Under the pieces are notes generated by a model. The model worked only from the letters and a program-made list of their open reading frames with translations, ran no database searches and had not been told where the DNA came from. Below, piece after piece: positions 37,196 to 48,630 of a DNA stretch of 64,000 nt (within the stretch, counting starts at the first letter, position 1; every line of letters begins with the position of its first letter). This stretch comes from JACCZX01 sp963829995. Its GTDB lineage: Bacteria > Pseudomonadota > Gammaproteobacteria > Burkholderiales > Burkholderiaceae_F. A program made the translations under genes and the position numbers. Location of the stretch: assembly GCA_963829995.1 (NCBI GenBank), contig CAWHKW010000020.1, positions 1 through 64,000 on the forward strand. Reading direction: 5' to 3'.

Positions 37196-38182
37196 CTAGG
37201 GGACATCCAGCACCACGTTGCCGACGGCTTTGCCGCTTTCCACCAGCCGATGCGCTTCGGCCGCCTTGGACAGAGGCAAGCGCGCAGCGATTTGATGCTT
37301 GAGTTTGTTTTGCTTCAGCAGACCCGTCACGCCAGCAACGGCGCTTGCCCGGTCCGCCGCATTGAGGTTGTAGACGATGAAGAAGTGATAACGCGTGTTC
37401 TTCAGGATCGACGCAAAGAACGGCACCGCGATCTCCGGCGCGCCGCTTCCGTAGACAACGATCTCGCCGTCGGTTCGCAGCGCCGCGAGATCGGACTGAA
37501 TGTTCGCCGCCAGATCCATCTCGATGATGCGATCGACGCCGCGCCCGTCCGTTAGCGCCAGGCAGCGCTGCCCGACGTCTTCGGTCTTGTAGTTGACGAA
37601 AGCATCCGCGCCCGCCCCGATCGCGATCGCCCCCTTCGCATCGCTGCTCACCGTTGCGATGACGCGCTTCGCCCCGCCCAGCTTTGCAAACTGAATCGCA
37701 TAGTGGCCAACGGCACCCGCACCTCCCGTCACCAGTACGCATTTACCGGCGACGCCACCGCTGCTGGCGACTGCGTGATATGCAGTCAGCGCCGGGATGC
37801 CGAGGCAGGCGCCCGCAGCAAAGTCGATCGCGTCGGGCAGCGTTACCGCTTGCTGTGCAGGAAGGACGACATACTGGGCTGCGGTACCCAGCGGCCGCTG
37901 CCACGCCGCGTTCCATACCCAGACTCGTTCGCCGATACGCGCGGCGTCAACGCCGTCGCCCACCTGATCGATCACGCCCGCGCCATCGCTATGCGGGACG
38001 ATCAACGGGAAGGGAAGTGTCTTGTTGCGCACGCCCGCGCGCGATTTCACATCCGAAGGATTGACGCCAGAACTTGCAAGCTTGACGCGAACTTCGCCCG
38101 ATCCAGGTGATGGTGTTTCGATCTCCGTAAATGACAGGACCTCATCGGCGGGGCCCACGCGGTTGTATGTGACAGCGAGCAT
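37196..38182 (-). CDS. NADPH:quinone oxidoreductase-like MDR protein
   Basis: The product is 328 aa. It starts LAVTYNRVGPADEVLSFTE and has GVNPSDVKSRAG, PHSDGAGVIDQVGDGVD, and the cofactor loop VTGGAGAVGHYAIQFAKL. The zinc ligands of true alcohol dehydrogenases are absent, so this is a zinc-free quinone reductase or related reductase using NADPH. The ATG at 38182 has AGGAGAT upstream; a longer frame to 38338 is rejected because its first 52 residues are not family-like. Confidence 0.9.
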   Translation of the reverse strand: MLAVTYNRVGPADEVLSFTEIETPSPGSGEVRVKLASSGVNPSDVKSRAGVRNKTLPFPLIVPHSDGAGVIDQVGDGVDAARIGERVWVWNAAWQRPLGTAAQYVVLPAQQAVTLPDAIDFAAGACLGIPALTAYHAVASSGGVAGKCVLVTGGAGAVGHYAIQFAKLGGAKRVIATVSSDAKGAIAIGAGADAFVNYKTEDVGQRCLALTDGRGVDRIIEMDLAANIQSDLAALRTDGEIVVYGSGAPEIAVPFFASILKNTRYHFFIVYNLNAADRASAVAGVTGLLKQNKLKHQIAARLPLSKAAEAHRLVESGKAVGNVVLDVP

Positions 38183-38216
38183 CGGATCTCCTGTGTGCGC
38201 GATGTCAGCATATCGC

Positions 38217-39338
38217 TCATCCGCGCTCGCCTGCAGGGTCCGCTTCGACTGTTGGTGACGGCAATCGTTTTTCAACCTCTTCATCGACCTGCACCTGCTC
38301 CACACGATCATGGCCAATCCGGCCTGCGCGCGCTTCATTGATCGCAGCCATCTCGCTATCGTTCACCAGCAGTAGGTCGCTGCCGGCCGCGCGCACTTCA
38401 TCGGCGATGCGTCCTATTTCTGTGCGGCGCTCGGGGCCGGCCGACACGCTGCGGATGTAGATCGCCGCGATACGTCCGGGGGACTCGCGCACGACCTCTC
38501 GGTAGATCTCGGGATCCTGCTCGCCGCTATCGCCGACCAATATGAAAGGCAGATGCGCAAACGCGGCCAGGATTTCGCGGATGCTCGCGAGCTTGTGCGT
38601 GCCATGGTCGCGCCACTCGTAAAGCGTATGCCTGCCCCAGTCCTTCATGAACAGCGGCCCGCGCGGAAGGCTGTTGATACGCAGAAAATCGACGAGCGGC
38701 GGATACAGGTTCCACGGACCGCTCGACACGTAGAAGATCGGATTGCCCTCGTCACCTGCCACGCCGTCGTGCAGCGCGCGATACAGCGCCGCGACGCCGA
38801 CGAAGGGCTTGCGCGTCGCTGCGTTGGACCGCGCGAGCGTCCACAACATGCGACGGCGGTTGCCGACGTGGGTCCAGACGATCGTGTCGTCGATGTCGCT
38901 GATCACGCCAAAGCGAGCGCTGGCGGGTGGCACACAGATCGACGCACGGGCGACGATCGGCTCGCCATCAGACGACTTCGGCGTGACCAGTCGCAGGTCG
39001 ATCTCGACGTCGCGCTCAAGTCTGCGATCGAGCGCGATGTCGAATGCGAAGTAGCCCTCGCGATCGGTGACCGCCTCGTGATCACGCGACCGAAAGTGCG
39101 CGCACACCGTGGCGCCCGGAACCTCGGCGGAGTTCATCAGCCGCACCAGCGCGATGAAATTACGCCAGGCACTCGTGTGAGGATTAACCGAGGCGGTCTT
39201 GCGTTCGCGCAGCACGCGGCCACGGACGATGACTTGGCGGTCGTTTGCATAGCCGGTGAAAGGGACCAGCATCAACCTGCCGGCGCGTGGCGACCTGAGC
39301 ACGAGCTCGCCACGGGCTGTTTCGCCGGTATCACTCAC
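38217..39338 (-). CDS. App1-family phosphatase domain protein (DUF2183)
   Basis: The product is 373 aa from a GTG. An N-terminal beta domain (GELVLRSPRAGRLMLVPFTG) precedes the HAD-like part with FGVISDIDDTIVWTHVGN, carrying the DxDxT motif, then FYVSSGPWNLYPPLVDFLR, FILVGDSGEQDPEIY and VRESPGRIAAIYIR. Eukaryotic App1 is a phosphatidate phosphatase; bacterial substrates are unknown. It is collinear with the upstream quinone reductase-like gene's strand but is separated by its own start. Confidence 0.9.
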   Translation of the reverse strand: MSDTGETARGELVLRSPRAGRLMLVPFTGYANDRQVIVRGRVLRERKTASVNPHTSAWRNFIALVRLMNSAEVPGATVCAHFRSRDHEAVTDREGYFAFDIALDRRLERDVEIDLRLVTPKSSDGEPIVARASICVPPASARFGVISDIDDTIVWTHVGNRRRMLWTLARSNAATRKPFVGVAALYRALHDGVAGDEGNPIFYVSSGPWNLYPPLVDFLRINSLPRGPLFMKDWGRHTLYEWRDHGTHKLASIREILAAFAHLPFILVGDSGEQDPEIYREVVRESPGRIAAIYIRSVSAGPERRTEIGRIADEVRAAGSDLLLVNDSEMAAINEARAGRIGHDRVEQVQVDEEVEKRLPSPTVEADPAGERG

Positions 39339-39383
39339 TTCTTGCGGGTTGGCCGGTTTGGTAGTTGCATGCGCGAAGCGCGA

Positions 39384-41219
39384 TTACTTCGTAGCAACTG
39401 GCGCGGCCGCTCGCCATAGGATGGCCACCCCAATGATCGAGGCCAGGATCGAGGCGGCGAACACGGCGATCTTCGCTGCGGCGAAGTCGGCCTCTACGGT
39501 GAATGCCTGGCCGGCGATGAACAGTGACATGGTGAAGCCGATGCCCGCCAGCGCGCCGGCGCCGGCAAGCTGCAGCCAGGTGTAGGCCGCGGGCTTGACC
39601 GCAAAGCCGAGCCAGACCGCAAGGGCGGAGGCGAGCACGAAACCGATGGGCTTGCCGACCACCAGACCGACGACGATCGCCAACGTCAGCGACTGGTGTG
39701 TGCCGAAGATGTCGCCCGACATATAGACGCCCGCGTTGGCCAGCGCGAACAGCGGCAGCACGACGAAGCTCGAGCGCGGGGCGACGCGGCGAAGCAGACG
39801 ATCGGCAGGCGATTCGAGTCGATCGTGAATGCTGTCGAGCGCATGCAAGGCCATCGACGAAGGTCCGTTGCGCAAGACCTCGCCCTGATGGCGCGCTTCG
39901 GTCGTCAGGATGGCGTCGGCTTGTGCCATCAGTGCGCGCAGGTTGGGCGGTGGTCGCGTCGGTATCAGAAATGCGAGCGCGACGCCGGCCAGCGTCGCAT
40001 GCAAACCGCTCGCGTGCACGCACGCCCACAGCACGACGCCGAGCAGCAGGTAGGGCGTCAGTTGATACACGCCGGAGCGATTCAGCAGCACCAGCACCGC
40101 CACGATGAGCGCGACGGCGCCGAAGTACACGGCGTTCAACTCGGTCGTGTAGAACAGCGCAACGACGGTGATCGCGCCGATGTCGTCAACGATGGCGGCC
40201 GCGGTCAGGAACACGCGCAGTTCGACCGGCACGCGTCGCCCCAGCATCGCGATCAGTGCGATCGCGAACGCCGTGTCGGTCGCCATCGGCACGCCCCATC
40301 CGGCCGACCACGGACCGGCCGGGACCAGCAGGATGTACAGCACCGCTGGCACGACCATTCCGCCGATCGCTGCAGCGATCGGCAGCGAGGCGGCGCGCAG
40401 TCCGGCCAGGCTGCCGACGGTGAACTCGCGCTTTATCTCCAGGCCGACGACCAGAAAGAACACGGTCAGCAAAGCATCGTTGATCCATGCGCGCAACGGC
40501 ATCTCGAAAACCGCTCCGGCTGCAGACAATCCGACCGGCATCTTCCAAATCGCCTCGAACGAGTCGGCAACGGGCAGATTGGCAAGGACGATTGCTGCCA
40601 GCGTCGCCAGCAGCAGCAGCACGCCGGTGGATGGCGCCCAACTCGCGAAATTGAGCGCGGCGGAGCGCACGCGATGACCGAGAGTGCCGAGCAATGCGTC
40701 GGCAAACGAGTTCTCGTCCCACGGTCCGTCATAGCGGAGGCCGTTGGCGAAGAATGTCGGCGTGAACCTGACGCCGCTCGCCTGCGCGCTCGCCACGTCG
40801 GCGTCGACGCGCATGCGCGCGCGCCGGGCGATTTCGGCGGGTTCGTCCGCATTCCGGCGCGCCGATCGCAACTGCTCGCCGACCGCAAGCAAATCGTCCT
40901 CTGTCAGCGCTTCGGAACGCGTCATCAGTTCGACGTGCGCAGCCCAGAAGCTCGCCTCGTCGGGGGCGGACTCCGCCAGCTCGGCCGCGCGCCGTGCAAG
41001 ATCGTCGCCCGGAATGGGTCGTTGCCGAAACGCATACCCGAGCCGAGCGCCCAGCCGCGTGCGCACTTCGGCGATGCGCTCGTTGGCGACGCGGCAGTGC
41101 GGACACGCGTAGCTGCCGTATTCAACGAGCATGATCTCGGCGCGCTCAGATCCGAGGCAGTGGTCGTTCTTGCGATCGACTGGCCGGTCGAGACGATTGC
41201 TGGATTCGGTGTTCGACAT
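39384..41219 (-). CDS. nhaA: Na+/H+ antiporter NhaA fused to an N-terminal thioredoxin/DsbA domain
   Basis: The product is 611 aa. Residues about 25-190 are a DsbA-like thioredoxin domain with the redox motif CPHC at 39-42 and the cis-Pro region RFTPTFFANG. Residues about 205-605 form NhaA with FFLVVGLEIKREFTVG, MATDTAFAIALIAMLG and AAAIVDDIGAITVVALFY, the last holding the ion-binding Asp pair. NhaA exchanges sodium for protons. The added domain is normally cytoplasmic because it is not preceded by a signal or helix. Known in a subset of NhaA proteins; its role is unclear. Confidence 0.94.
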   Translation of the reverse strand: MSNTESSNRLDRPVDRKNDHCLGSERAEIMLVEYGSYACPHCRVANERIAEVRTRLGARLGYAFRQRPIPGDDLARRAAELAESAPDEASFWAAHVELMTRSEALTEDDLLAVGEQLRSARRNADEPAEIARRARMRVDADVASAQASGVRFTPTFFANGLRYDGPWDENSFADALLGTLGHRVRSAALNFASWAPSTGVLLLLATLAAIVLANLPVADSFEAIWKMPVGLSAAGAVFEMPLRAWINDALLTVFFLVVGLEIKREFTVGSLAGLRAASLPIAAAIGGMVVPAVLYILLVPAGPWSAGWGVPMATDTAFAIALIAMLGRRVPVELRVFLTAAAIVDDIGAITVVALFYTTELNAVYFGAVALIVAVLVLLNRSGVYQLTPYLLLGVVLWACVHASGLHATLAGVALAFLIPTRPPPNLRALMAQADAILTTEARHQGEVLRNGPSSMALHALDSIHDRLESPADRLLRRVAPRSSFVVLPLFALANAGVYMSGDIFGTHQSLTLAIVVGLVVGKPIGFVLASALAVWLGFAVKPAAYTWLQLAGAGALAGIGFTMSLFIAGQAFTVEADFAAAKIAVFAASILASIIGVAILWRAAAPVATK

Positions 41220-41343
41220 TTGTGGCTGAGTCTAGTCAAGCGTCACGTGGGTATAGCCGAGCGGAGCGCCCTCCGGAAGAAAGCGTGAGATCGATCGCGC
41301 GGCTTCGAAGGTCGACGTCGATCGACGCTTGCGTCGCGAGCGG

Positions 41344-42314
41344 TCAGCCCCGCAAGTGGCACGACACCCAGTGCCCTTCGCTGCTTTGTTTCAGCATTGG
41401 CACTTCGGTCTCGCATAGCGGTAGCTCGCGGATCGGGCAGCGCGTGTGAAACGGGCAGCCGGAGGGCGGGTTGATCGGGCTCGGCACATCACCTTGCAGC
41501 ATGATGCGTTTGCGCCTGACCGCCGGGTCGGGGATCGGCACCGCCGACAGCAGCGCTTCGGTGTACGGATGCAGCGGTTTCGAATACAGCTCGCGCGACG
41601 ATGCGATCTCGACGATGCGGCCGAGGTACATCACCGCCACGCGGTCGCTGATGTGCTCCACGACCGACAGGTCGTGTGCGATGAACATGTACGTCAGGCT
41701 GAACTTGGACTGCAGATCTTCCAGCAGGTTGATCACCTGCGCCTGGATCGATACGTCGAGTGCGGACACCGCTTCATCGCAGACCACCAGCTTGGGACTC
41801 ACCGCCAGCGCACGCGCGATGCCGATGCGCTGCCGCTGGCCGCCGGAAAATTCGTGCGGGTAGCGCCGCATGTGGTCGGCGTTCAGGCCGACGGTCTCCA
41901 GCAGCTCGACGATGCGGTCTTCGAACTCGCGCGCGGTCTTCGTGAGTTTGTGGATGATCAGCGCCTCGCCGATGATCGCGCCCACGGTCATGCGCGGGTT
42001 CAGCGATGCGTACGGGTCCTGAAAGATGATCTGCATGTCGCGCGCCAATGCCCGCAGCTCGTTCTTGCCGAGCGCCGTGACATTCTTGCCCTCGAACCAG
42101 ACTTCGCCTGAAGTCGGCTCGATCAGGCGCAGGATGCAGCGCCCGGTCGTGCTCTTGCCGCAGCCCGATTCGCCGACGACACCGAGCGTTTCACCGGCGT
42201 CGATATTGAAGCTCACGCCGTCGACCGCGTGCACCTTGTCGACCACGCGCCCAAGCATTCCGCCAGTGAGCGCGAAGTGTTTGACGAGGTTCTTGACCTC
42301 GAGCAACGGTGTTG

Positions 42315-42318
<4 letters not shown>
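41344..42318 (-). CDS. Dipeptide/oligopeptide ABC transporter ATPase (DppF-like)
   Basis: The product is 324 aa. Walker A is GESGCGKSTTGR, the signature SGGQRQRIGIARAL, Walker B KLVVCDEAVSALD, and the switch His follows in MFIAHDLSVVEH. The C-terminal GCPFHTRCPIRELPLCE is the cysteine-rich oligopeptide-type extension. The ATG at 42318 overlaps the stop of the partner ATPase gene (ATGA). It is the last gene of a five-gene operon. Confidence 0.95.
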
Positions 42319-43294
<976 letters not shown>

Positions 43295-43295
<1 letters not shown>

Positions 43296-44233
43296 TACAT
43301 CACCTTGCGCGGATCGAGCGCGTCGCGCAGGCCGTCACCGATGAAGTTGATCGTCAGCACTGCGAGGAAGATCGCCATTCCGGGAAACAGCGCCCAGTGT
43401 GCAGCGATATCGAGATAGTCCTTGCTGTCGAACAGAATGCGGCCCCAGGTCGGGATATCCGGCGGGAAGCCCAGGCCGAGGAATGACAGCGTCGATTCCG
43501 CGATGATCGCCGCCGCGACATCGATCGTGCCGGCCACGATCACGGGACCGAGCGAGTTGGGCAGGATGTGCCGTACCACCTGGCGCGGCACCGAAGCACC
43601 GAGCGCGCGCGCGGCTTCGACGAACTCTTTTTCGCGCAGCGAGAAAAACTGCGCACGCACCAGCCGCGCCACCGGCATCCAGCGGAAGCATCCGATCACG
43701 AACACGATCAGCAGGAAGACACCGACCTCGGGGCCGAACACCGACTTCAGCCGATCGCGGAACAGGTAGATCAACAGCAGCAGCAGCGGCAACTGCGGCA
43801 GCGACAGGAACAGATCCGTCAGCCACATCAGCGCGGCGTCGATGCTGCCGCGCGCGATGCCGGCGATAGCGCCGATCACCACGCCGACGCTGATTGCCAT
43901 CAGCATCGCCGCCAGGCCCACTGCGAGCGAAATGCGCCCACCGTAAAGCATGCGCGCCAGCAGATCCTGCCCCAGGTCGTCGGTGCCGAACGGGTGTTTC
44001 AGCGACGGGCCCTCGAGCCGCGCCGTGAAGTCGATGTCGTTGATCGCCAGCTTCCACACCAGCGGCCCGACAACGACGAGCAGGATCATCAGCACCAGCA
44101 CGATCAAGCTAAACACCGCCATGCGGTGGCGGCAGAAGCGCCGCCACGCCTCGCGCCATAGCGAGACCGGGCGTGCACGCGGCGCAGCCGAGAGGACGCT
44201 AGCGGTAGCTGATGCGAGGGTCGAGCCAGCCAT
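43295..44233 (-). CDS. Dipeptide/oligopeptide ABC transporter permease (DppC-like)
   Basis: The product is 312 aa with an N-terminal helix VFSLIVLVLMILLVVVGPLV, then HPFGTDDLGQDLLARMLYGG and the EAA loop EFVEAARALGASVPRQVVRHI. GLGFPPDIPTWGRIL near the C-terminus is typical of DppC. The start overlaps the end of the DppB-like gene by 35 bases. Confidence 0.94.
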
Positions 44234-45158
44234 AGATCAAGTCGGCGAGAAAGTTGAAGAGGATCACGAGGCAGGCGAAGACGAAGGTCACCGCCATGAT
44301 CACCGGTGTGTCGTTGCGCAGGATCGCGTCGATCAGCAGCGAGCCGATGCCGGGAATGCGGAAGATCTGCTCGGTGACGATCGCGCCCCCGAACACGGCG
44401 GGCATCGTCAGCGCCACCAGCGTGACGACCGGGATCAGCGCGTTGCGCACCACGTGCTTCATCACCACCACGCGCTCGCGCAGGCCCTTGCTGCGTGCAG
44501 TGGTCACGTAGTCGAGGCGGATCACGTCGAGCACGGCAGAGCGCACGTACCGTGTCCAGCTCGCGCCCTGGAACAGGCCCAGCACGGTGACCGGCATGAT
44601 CGCCTGCTTGATGTGCTCCCACCACCACTGCCAGCCGGTGGCGCTCACATCGGCGCGGTACACGAACGGCAGCCAGTCAAGTGTGATCGAGAAGATCAGA
44701 ATGAACAGGATGCCGGTGAAAAAAGTCGGCAACGAAAAGCCGATGAAGGCGAACGTGCTGGCGATGCGGTCGAACAGCGAGTACGGCCGCGTCGCTGAGT
44801 AGATGCCGACCGGCAACGCGACCATCAGCGCGAGGACTTGCGAGGCGCCGATGATCGCCAGCGTGACCGGCACCCGCTGCAGGATCAGCGTATCGACGTC
44901 GACGCGGCTGACGAACGAGTAGCCCCAGTCGCCCTGCAGCATTGCGGCGAACCAGCGAAAGTAGCGCTGCCACACCGGGTCGTCGAGGCCGAACTTTGCG
45001 CGCAGCATCTGGCGCACTTCGGCCGGCACCGCAGGGTTGGTCGCAAGCTCCTCGAACGGGTCGCCCGGCGCCAGCGCAAGCACGGTGAACAGCACCACGC
45101 TGATGCCGAGCACGCTCGGCACCATGATCAGCATGCGCCGCAGGATGTAGGAACCCAA
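44199..45158 (-). CDS. Dipeptide/oligopeptide ABC transporter permease (DppB-like)
   Basis: The product is 319 aa from a TTG start after AAGGA. GSYILRRMLIMVPSVLGISV opens the first helix; LAPGDPFEELATNP and LGLDDPVW-like elements follow, and the EAA loop is DYVTTARSKGLRERVVVMKH. PAVFGGAIVTEQIFRIPGIG is the late conserved block. It forms the membrane channel with the DppC-like protein. Confidence 0.94.
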   Translation of the reverse strand: MGSYILRRMLIMVPSVLGISVVLFTVLALAPGDPFEELATNPAVPAEVRQMLRAKFGLDDPVWQRYFRWFAAMLQGDWGYSFVSRVDVDTLILQRVPVTLAIIGASQVLALMVALPVGIYSATRPYSLFDRIASTFAFIGFSLPTFFTGILFILIFSITLDWLPFVYRADVSATGWQWWWEHIKQAIMPVTVLGLFQGASWTRYVRSAVLDVIRLDYVTTARSKGLRERVVVMKHVVRNALIPVVTLVALTMPAVFGGAIVTEQIFRIPGIGSLLIDAILRNDTPVIMAVTFVFACLVILFNFLADLIYGWLDPRISYR

Positions 45159-45225
45159 GGACGTCCTTATCGAGAAGCTGGCAAATCAACGCGCGGGCGC
45201 CCTGCTATGCGCCCGCGCGCGGTCC

Positions 45226-47023
45226 TCAAATACCGGCGTCGCGGTACCAGTCCTTCAGGTTCCAGAAGTCGTTGTCCCAGCCGGACAACGGAGCATGCAA
45301 CTTGGTGGACACTGCCGCGACGCGCGGCCGGTAGACGACCGGAATGATCACGTTGTCCATGCACACCAGATCGTTCATGCGGATGAACAGCGCCGCGCGC
45401 TTGACCGGGTCGAGCTCGGCTTGCGCAGCGCGGTACGCCTTGTCGTACTCGTCATTCTTCCAGCGCACCGCGTTGCGGCCCTGCCATTTGTTCTCGCGCG
45501 ACGAGAAGAGCCATGACACGTACTGATCCATGAACAGCTCCGGATCGGGCTGCGTCATCGTGGTGGTGTACATCTGCATGTCGCACCAGAACTTGGTGTA
45601 GGTGTCCGGGTTGCCGACGTCGGACGAGAAGAACACAGATGCCGTGACCGACTTCAACTCGAGATCGATGCCGGCCTTCTGGCACGCCTGCTTGATGACG
45701 GCCTGTGTTTTCTGGCGCGGCGCGTTGATCGAGGTCTGGAACACCAGCTTTAACTTCTTGCCGCCTTTTTCGCGGATGCCGTCTGCGCCTTTCTTCCAAC
45801 CCGCGGCCTCGAGCAGCGGCATTCGCCTTGTCGACATTGAATTCCCACTTCGTGTTCGGGCTGCGGAACGGCGCTGGGTTGTTGATGAAGTTGCCGGTGG
45901 CGACGCCGGTACGGCCGTAGATGAAATCCTGGACGCCCTTGCGGTCGACCAGCAGGACCATCGCCTGGCGCACGGCCGGGTCGCTGAAGAGCGGGTGCTT
46001 GGTCTTCGCATTGGCGCGCTCGCCGTCGACCTCGGTCCACGGATCGGTCTGGTTGAGCTGGATAAATTCGATGTTGCCGCCGGGGGTGATCGCGGCTCTG
46101 CCCTTGCCGCCGACTTCCAGCCGCTTCAGGATCTCGTCTTCGACCTGCACGTTCCACGCGTAGTCGTACTCGCCCGTCTGAATCACCGCGCGCGCCGCCG
46201 ACACGGCGTCACCGCCACCCTTCATTTCGATGGTGTCGAAGAACGGGCGGTTCGCCACGTGGTAGTTGGTGTTGATCTCGCCACGCACCATGTCGCCGGG
46301 CTTGAAGTCGACGAATTTGTACGGCCCGGTGCCCACGGGCTTGAGGTTGGCGGGCGCGTCGCGCGACTTGGCGCCGATGAAGTCGGCAAACAGGTGTTTC
46401 GGAATCAGCATGCCGCGGGTGCCGACGAACGGGTCGGCCCAGAACGGCGTGGGTTTCGCGTAGGTGACCTCGATAGTGTGCGAGTCGATCTTCTTGACTG
46501 CCACGTCGCTGTAGGTGCTCACGGTGACAGCTGCAGTACCGGGATCTTTGGCGTATTCCCAGTTGAAGACGCAGTCGTCGGCAGTAAACGGTTTGCCGTC
46601 GTGCCAGGTGACATTGCGCTTCAGCTTCCAGGTCACCGTCCTTCCGTCCTTCGACAGACCGCCGTTGGCTGCGGTGGGAATCTCGGCTGCGAGCACCGGC
46701 ACCAGGATGCCTTCCGGATCCCACGCGGCCAGCGGCTCGTAAAAGATGCGCGAGCCTTCCTGGTCCTTGGTGCCGGTGGCGAAGTGCGGGTTCAGCAGCG
46801 TTGCGCCCTGCCACCACAGCACTCTCAGCGCGCCGCCGCCGCCGCGCTTGGTGCCCTTGTAACCACTCGGCGCCTGGGCCTGTGCGACGCCCGAGTGCAT
46901 CAGCATCTGGCTGGCCATCGGCGCAGTCAGTCCGAGTGCGACCATGCGCTGAACGAAAGACCGTCGCGAAACCGCGCCGCTCCGCACTTCCTCGATCAAG
47001 GCACGCAGTTCATGCTCTTTCAT
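45226..47023 (-). CDS. Tat-exported peptide ABC transporter substrate-binding protein (frameshifted near 45818)
   Basis: About 598 codons. ATG 47023 follows GGGAGGAA. The twin-arginine-like signal is VSRRSFVQRMVALGLTAPMA. The mature SBP_bac_5 protein has LNPHFATGTKDQEGSRIFYE, TWKLKRNVTWHDGKPFTADD and VGTGPYKFVDFKPGD; after the frame change LLEAAGWKKGADGIREKGGK continues to WNLKDWYRDAGI. One surplus base near 45818 explains the break. It is the first gene of the operon and probably binds peptides or another solute in the periplasm. Confidence 0.92.
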
Positions 47024-47163
47024 CGTTTTCCTCCCTGAGGCGTCATGGGTCAATAATCGACAGGCATGATGGTCGCGAACGGTGTTTTTCGCAATCCGTT
47101 AAGCCTGGCAAGTGGCGAGGACAAACGCTATATGAAGTCACGCGACAATCAAGGACCGTCCGC

Positions 47164-48558
47164 ATGAAACGCTCAGACGCGATCAGCCACGCCGAGCAGC
47201 ATTTCGACACAGGTGAGTTCCGGCGCACGCTGGCGCGGCGGATCGCGGTGCCCACCGAAAGCCAGAATCCCGAACGCGCGCCGGCGCTGGCCGAGTATCT
47301 GGACAGCGAGATGCGTCCCGCCTTCGAATCGATGGGCTTTACCTGCCAGACGTTGACGCACCCCAAGGCGCGGGCACCGTTTCTGTTTGCGCAGCGGCTG
47401 GAAGACACAAGCCTTCCCACCGTTTTCGGCTACGGCCATGGCGATGTGATTCGTGGCCTCGAATCGGAATGGCAGGCGGGTCTGTCGCCGTGGCGACTGA
47501 CCGAGTCGAACGGCCGTTGGTACGGCCGCGGCATGGCCGACAACAAAGGGCAGCACTCGGTCAACATGGGTGCGATGCGCTCGGTGCTCGAGACGCGGGG
47601 CCGGCTCGGCTTCAATGCCAAGTATCTGATCGAAATGGGCGAAGAAACCGGCTCGACCGGGCTGCGAGACATTTGCAGCGAGCGCAAAGAACTTTTCAAG
47701 GCCGACCTGCTGCTCGCTTCCGACGGCCCTCGGCTACGCGCCGACCGGCCTACGATCTTTCTCGGTACGCGCGGCAGCATGAATTTCGATCTGACAATCG
47801 AAGCCCGTAAGGGCGGCCATCACTCGGGTAACTGGGGCGGACTGATCAGCAATCCCGGCATTCAGCTTGCGCACGCGATCGCCAGCATCGTGTCGGCCAC
47901 CGGTCAAATCCGCATCCGCGAATGGGTGCCGCGCGAGTTGCCGGCGTCGGTGCGGCGGGCGTTGGCCGACTGCGAGGTCGACGGCGGAGCCGACGGTCCG
48001 GCAGTCGAGCCGTGGTGGGGCGAACCGAATCTGTCGCCGGCCGAGCGCGTGTTTGGATGGTGTTCGTTCGAGGTGCTGGCCTTCAAAACGGGCAATCCGG
48101 ACACACCGGTCAATGCCATTCCGCCGCGCGCGTGGGCGCGCTGTCAGCTTCGCTTTGTGGTCGGCATCGATGCGAGCGATATCGTGCCGGCGCTGCGACG
48201 ACATCTCGATCGCGAAGGGTTTCCGATGGTGCAGATTGCGCTCACGCGCGAAGAAATGTTCTGCGCCACGCGCCTCGATCCGGACGACGCATGGGTGCAA
48301 TGGGCGGCGGCATCCATCGCGAAAACCAGTGGAAAAAAACCGGCAGTGCTGCCGAATCTGGGAGGATCGTTGCCCAACGACATCTTTACCGACGTGCTCG
48401 GTTTGCGCACCGTGTGGGTGCCGCACTCTTATCCGGGATGCTCGCAGCACGCACCCAACGAGCATCTGCCGCCCGAGCTTCTGCGCGAGGGGCTGCGAAT
48501 CATGGCGGGTCTGTATTGGGATCTTGGTGCGGGCCAGACACCAGCAAGGTCGGCGTGA
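47164..48558 (+). CDS. M20 family metallopeptidase
   Basis: The product is 464 aa. Metal-binding and catalytic residues are recognisable: VFGYGHGDVIRG, RGMADNKGQHSVN, the Glu pair in IEMGEETGSTG, and the late His in CSQHAPNEHLPPE. The dimerisation domain has KGGHHSGNWGGLISNPG. It would hydrolyse amide or peptide bonds in the cytoplasm. It is transcribed divergently from the peptide-transport operon (140 bp apart), suggesting that it processes imported peptides or N-acyl amino acids. Confidence 0.92.
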   Translation: MKRSDAISHAEQHFDTGEFRRTLARRIAVPTESQNPERAPALAEYLDSEMRPAFESMGFTCQTLTHPKARAPFLFAQRLEDTSLPTVFGYGHGDVIRGLESEWQAGLSPWRLTESNGRWYGRGMADNKGQHSVNMGAMRSVLETRGRLGFNAKYLIEMGEETGSTGLRDICSERKELFKADLLLASDGPRLRADRPTIFLGTRGSMNFDLTIEARKGGHHSGNWGGLISNPGIQLAHAIASIVSATGQIRIREWVPRELPASVRRALADCEVDGGADGPAVEPWWGEPNLSPAERVFGWCSFEVLAFKTGNPDTPVNAIPPRAWARCQLRFVVGIDASDIVPALRRHLDREGFPMVQIALTREEMFCATRLDPDDAWVQWAAASIAKTSGKKPAVLPNLGGSLPNDIFTDVLGLRTVWVPHSYPGCSQHAPNEHLPPELLREGLRIMAGLYWDLGAGQTPARSA

Positions 48559-48630
48559 CGGTCCGGGACTGAACGCTATCGATTCGAAAGGCCGTCAGTC
48601 ACGCGCTTCTTCGCGCCCTATGATCCCGAC

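Noticed and set aside
39696..41288. 530-codon plus-strand frame opposite nhaA
   Set aside because: It is a mirror of the GC-rich nhaA gene, rich in Arg/His/Gln with no domain; nhaA is unmistakable.
45602..47038. 478-codon plus-strand frame opposite the substrate-binding protein
   Set aside because: Shadow of a well-recognised SBP_bac_5 protein.
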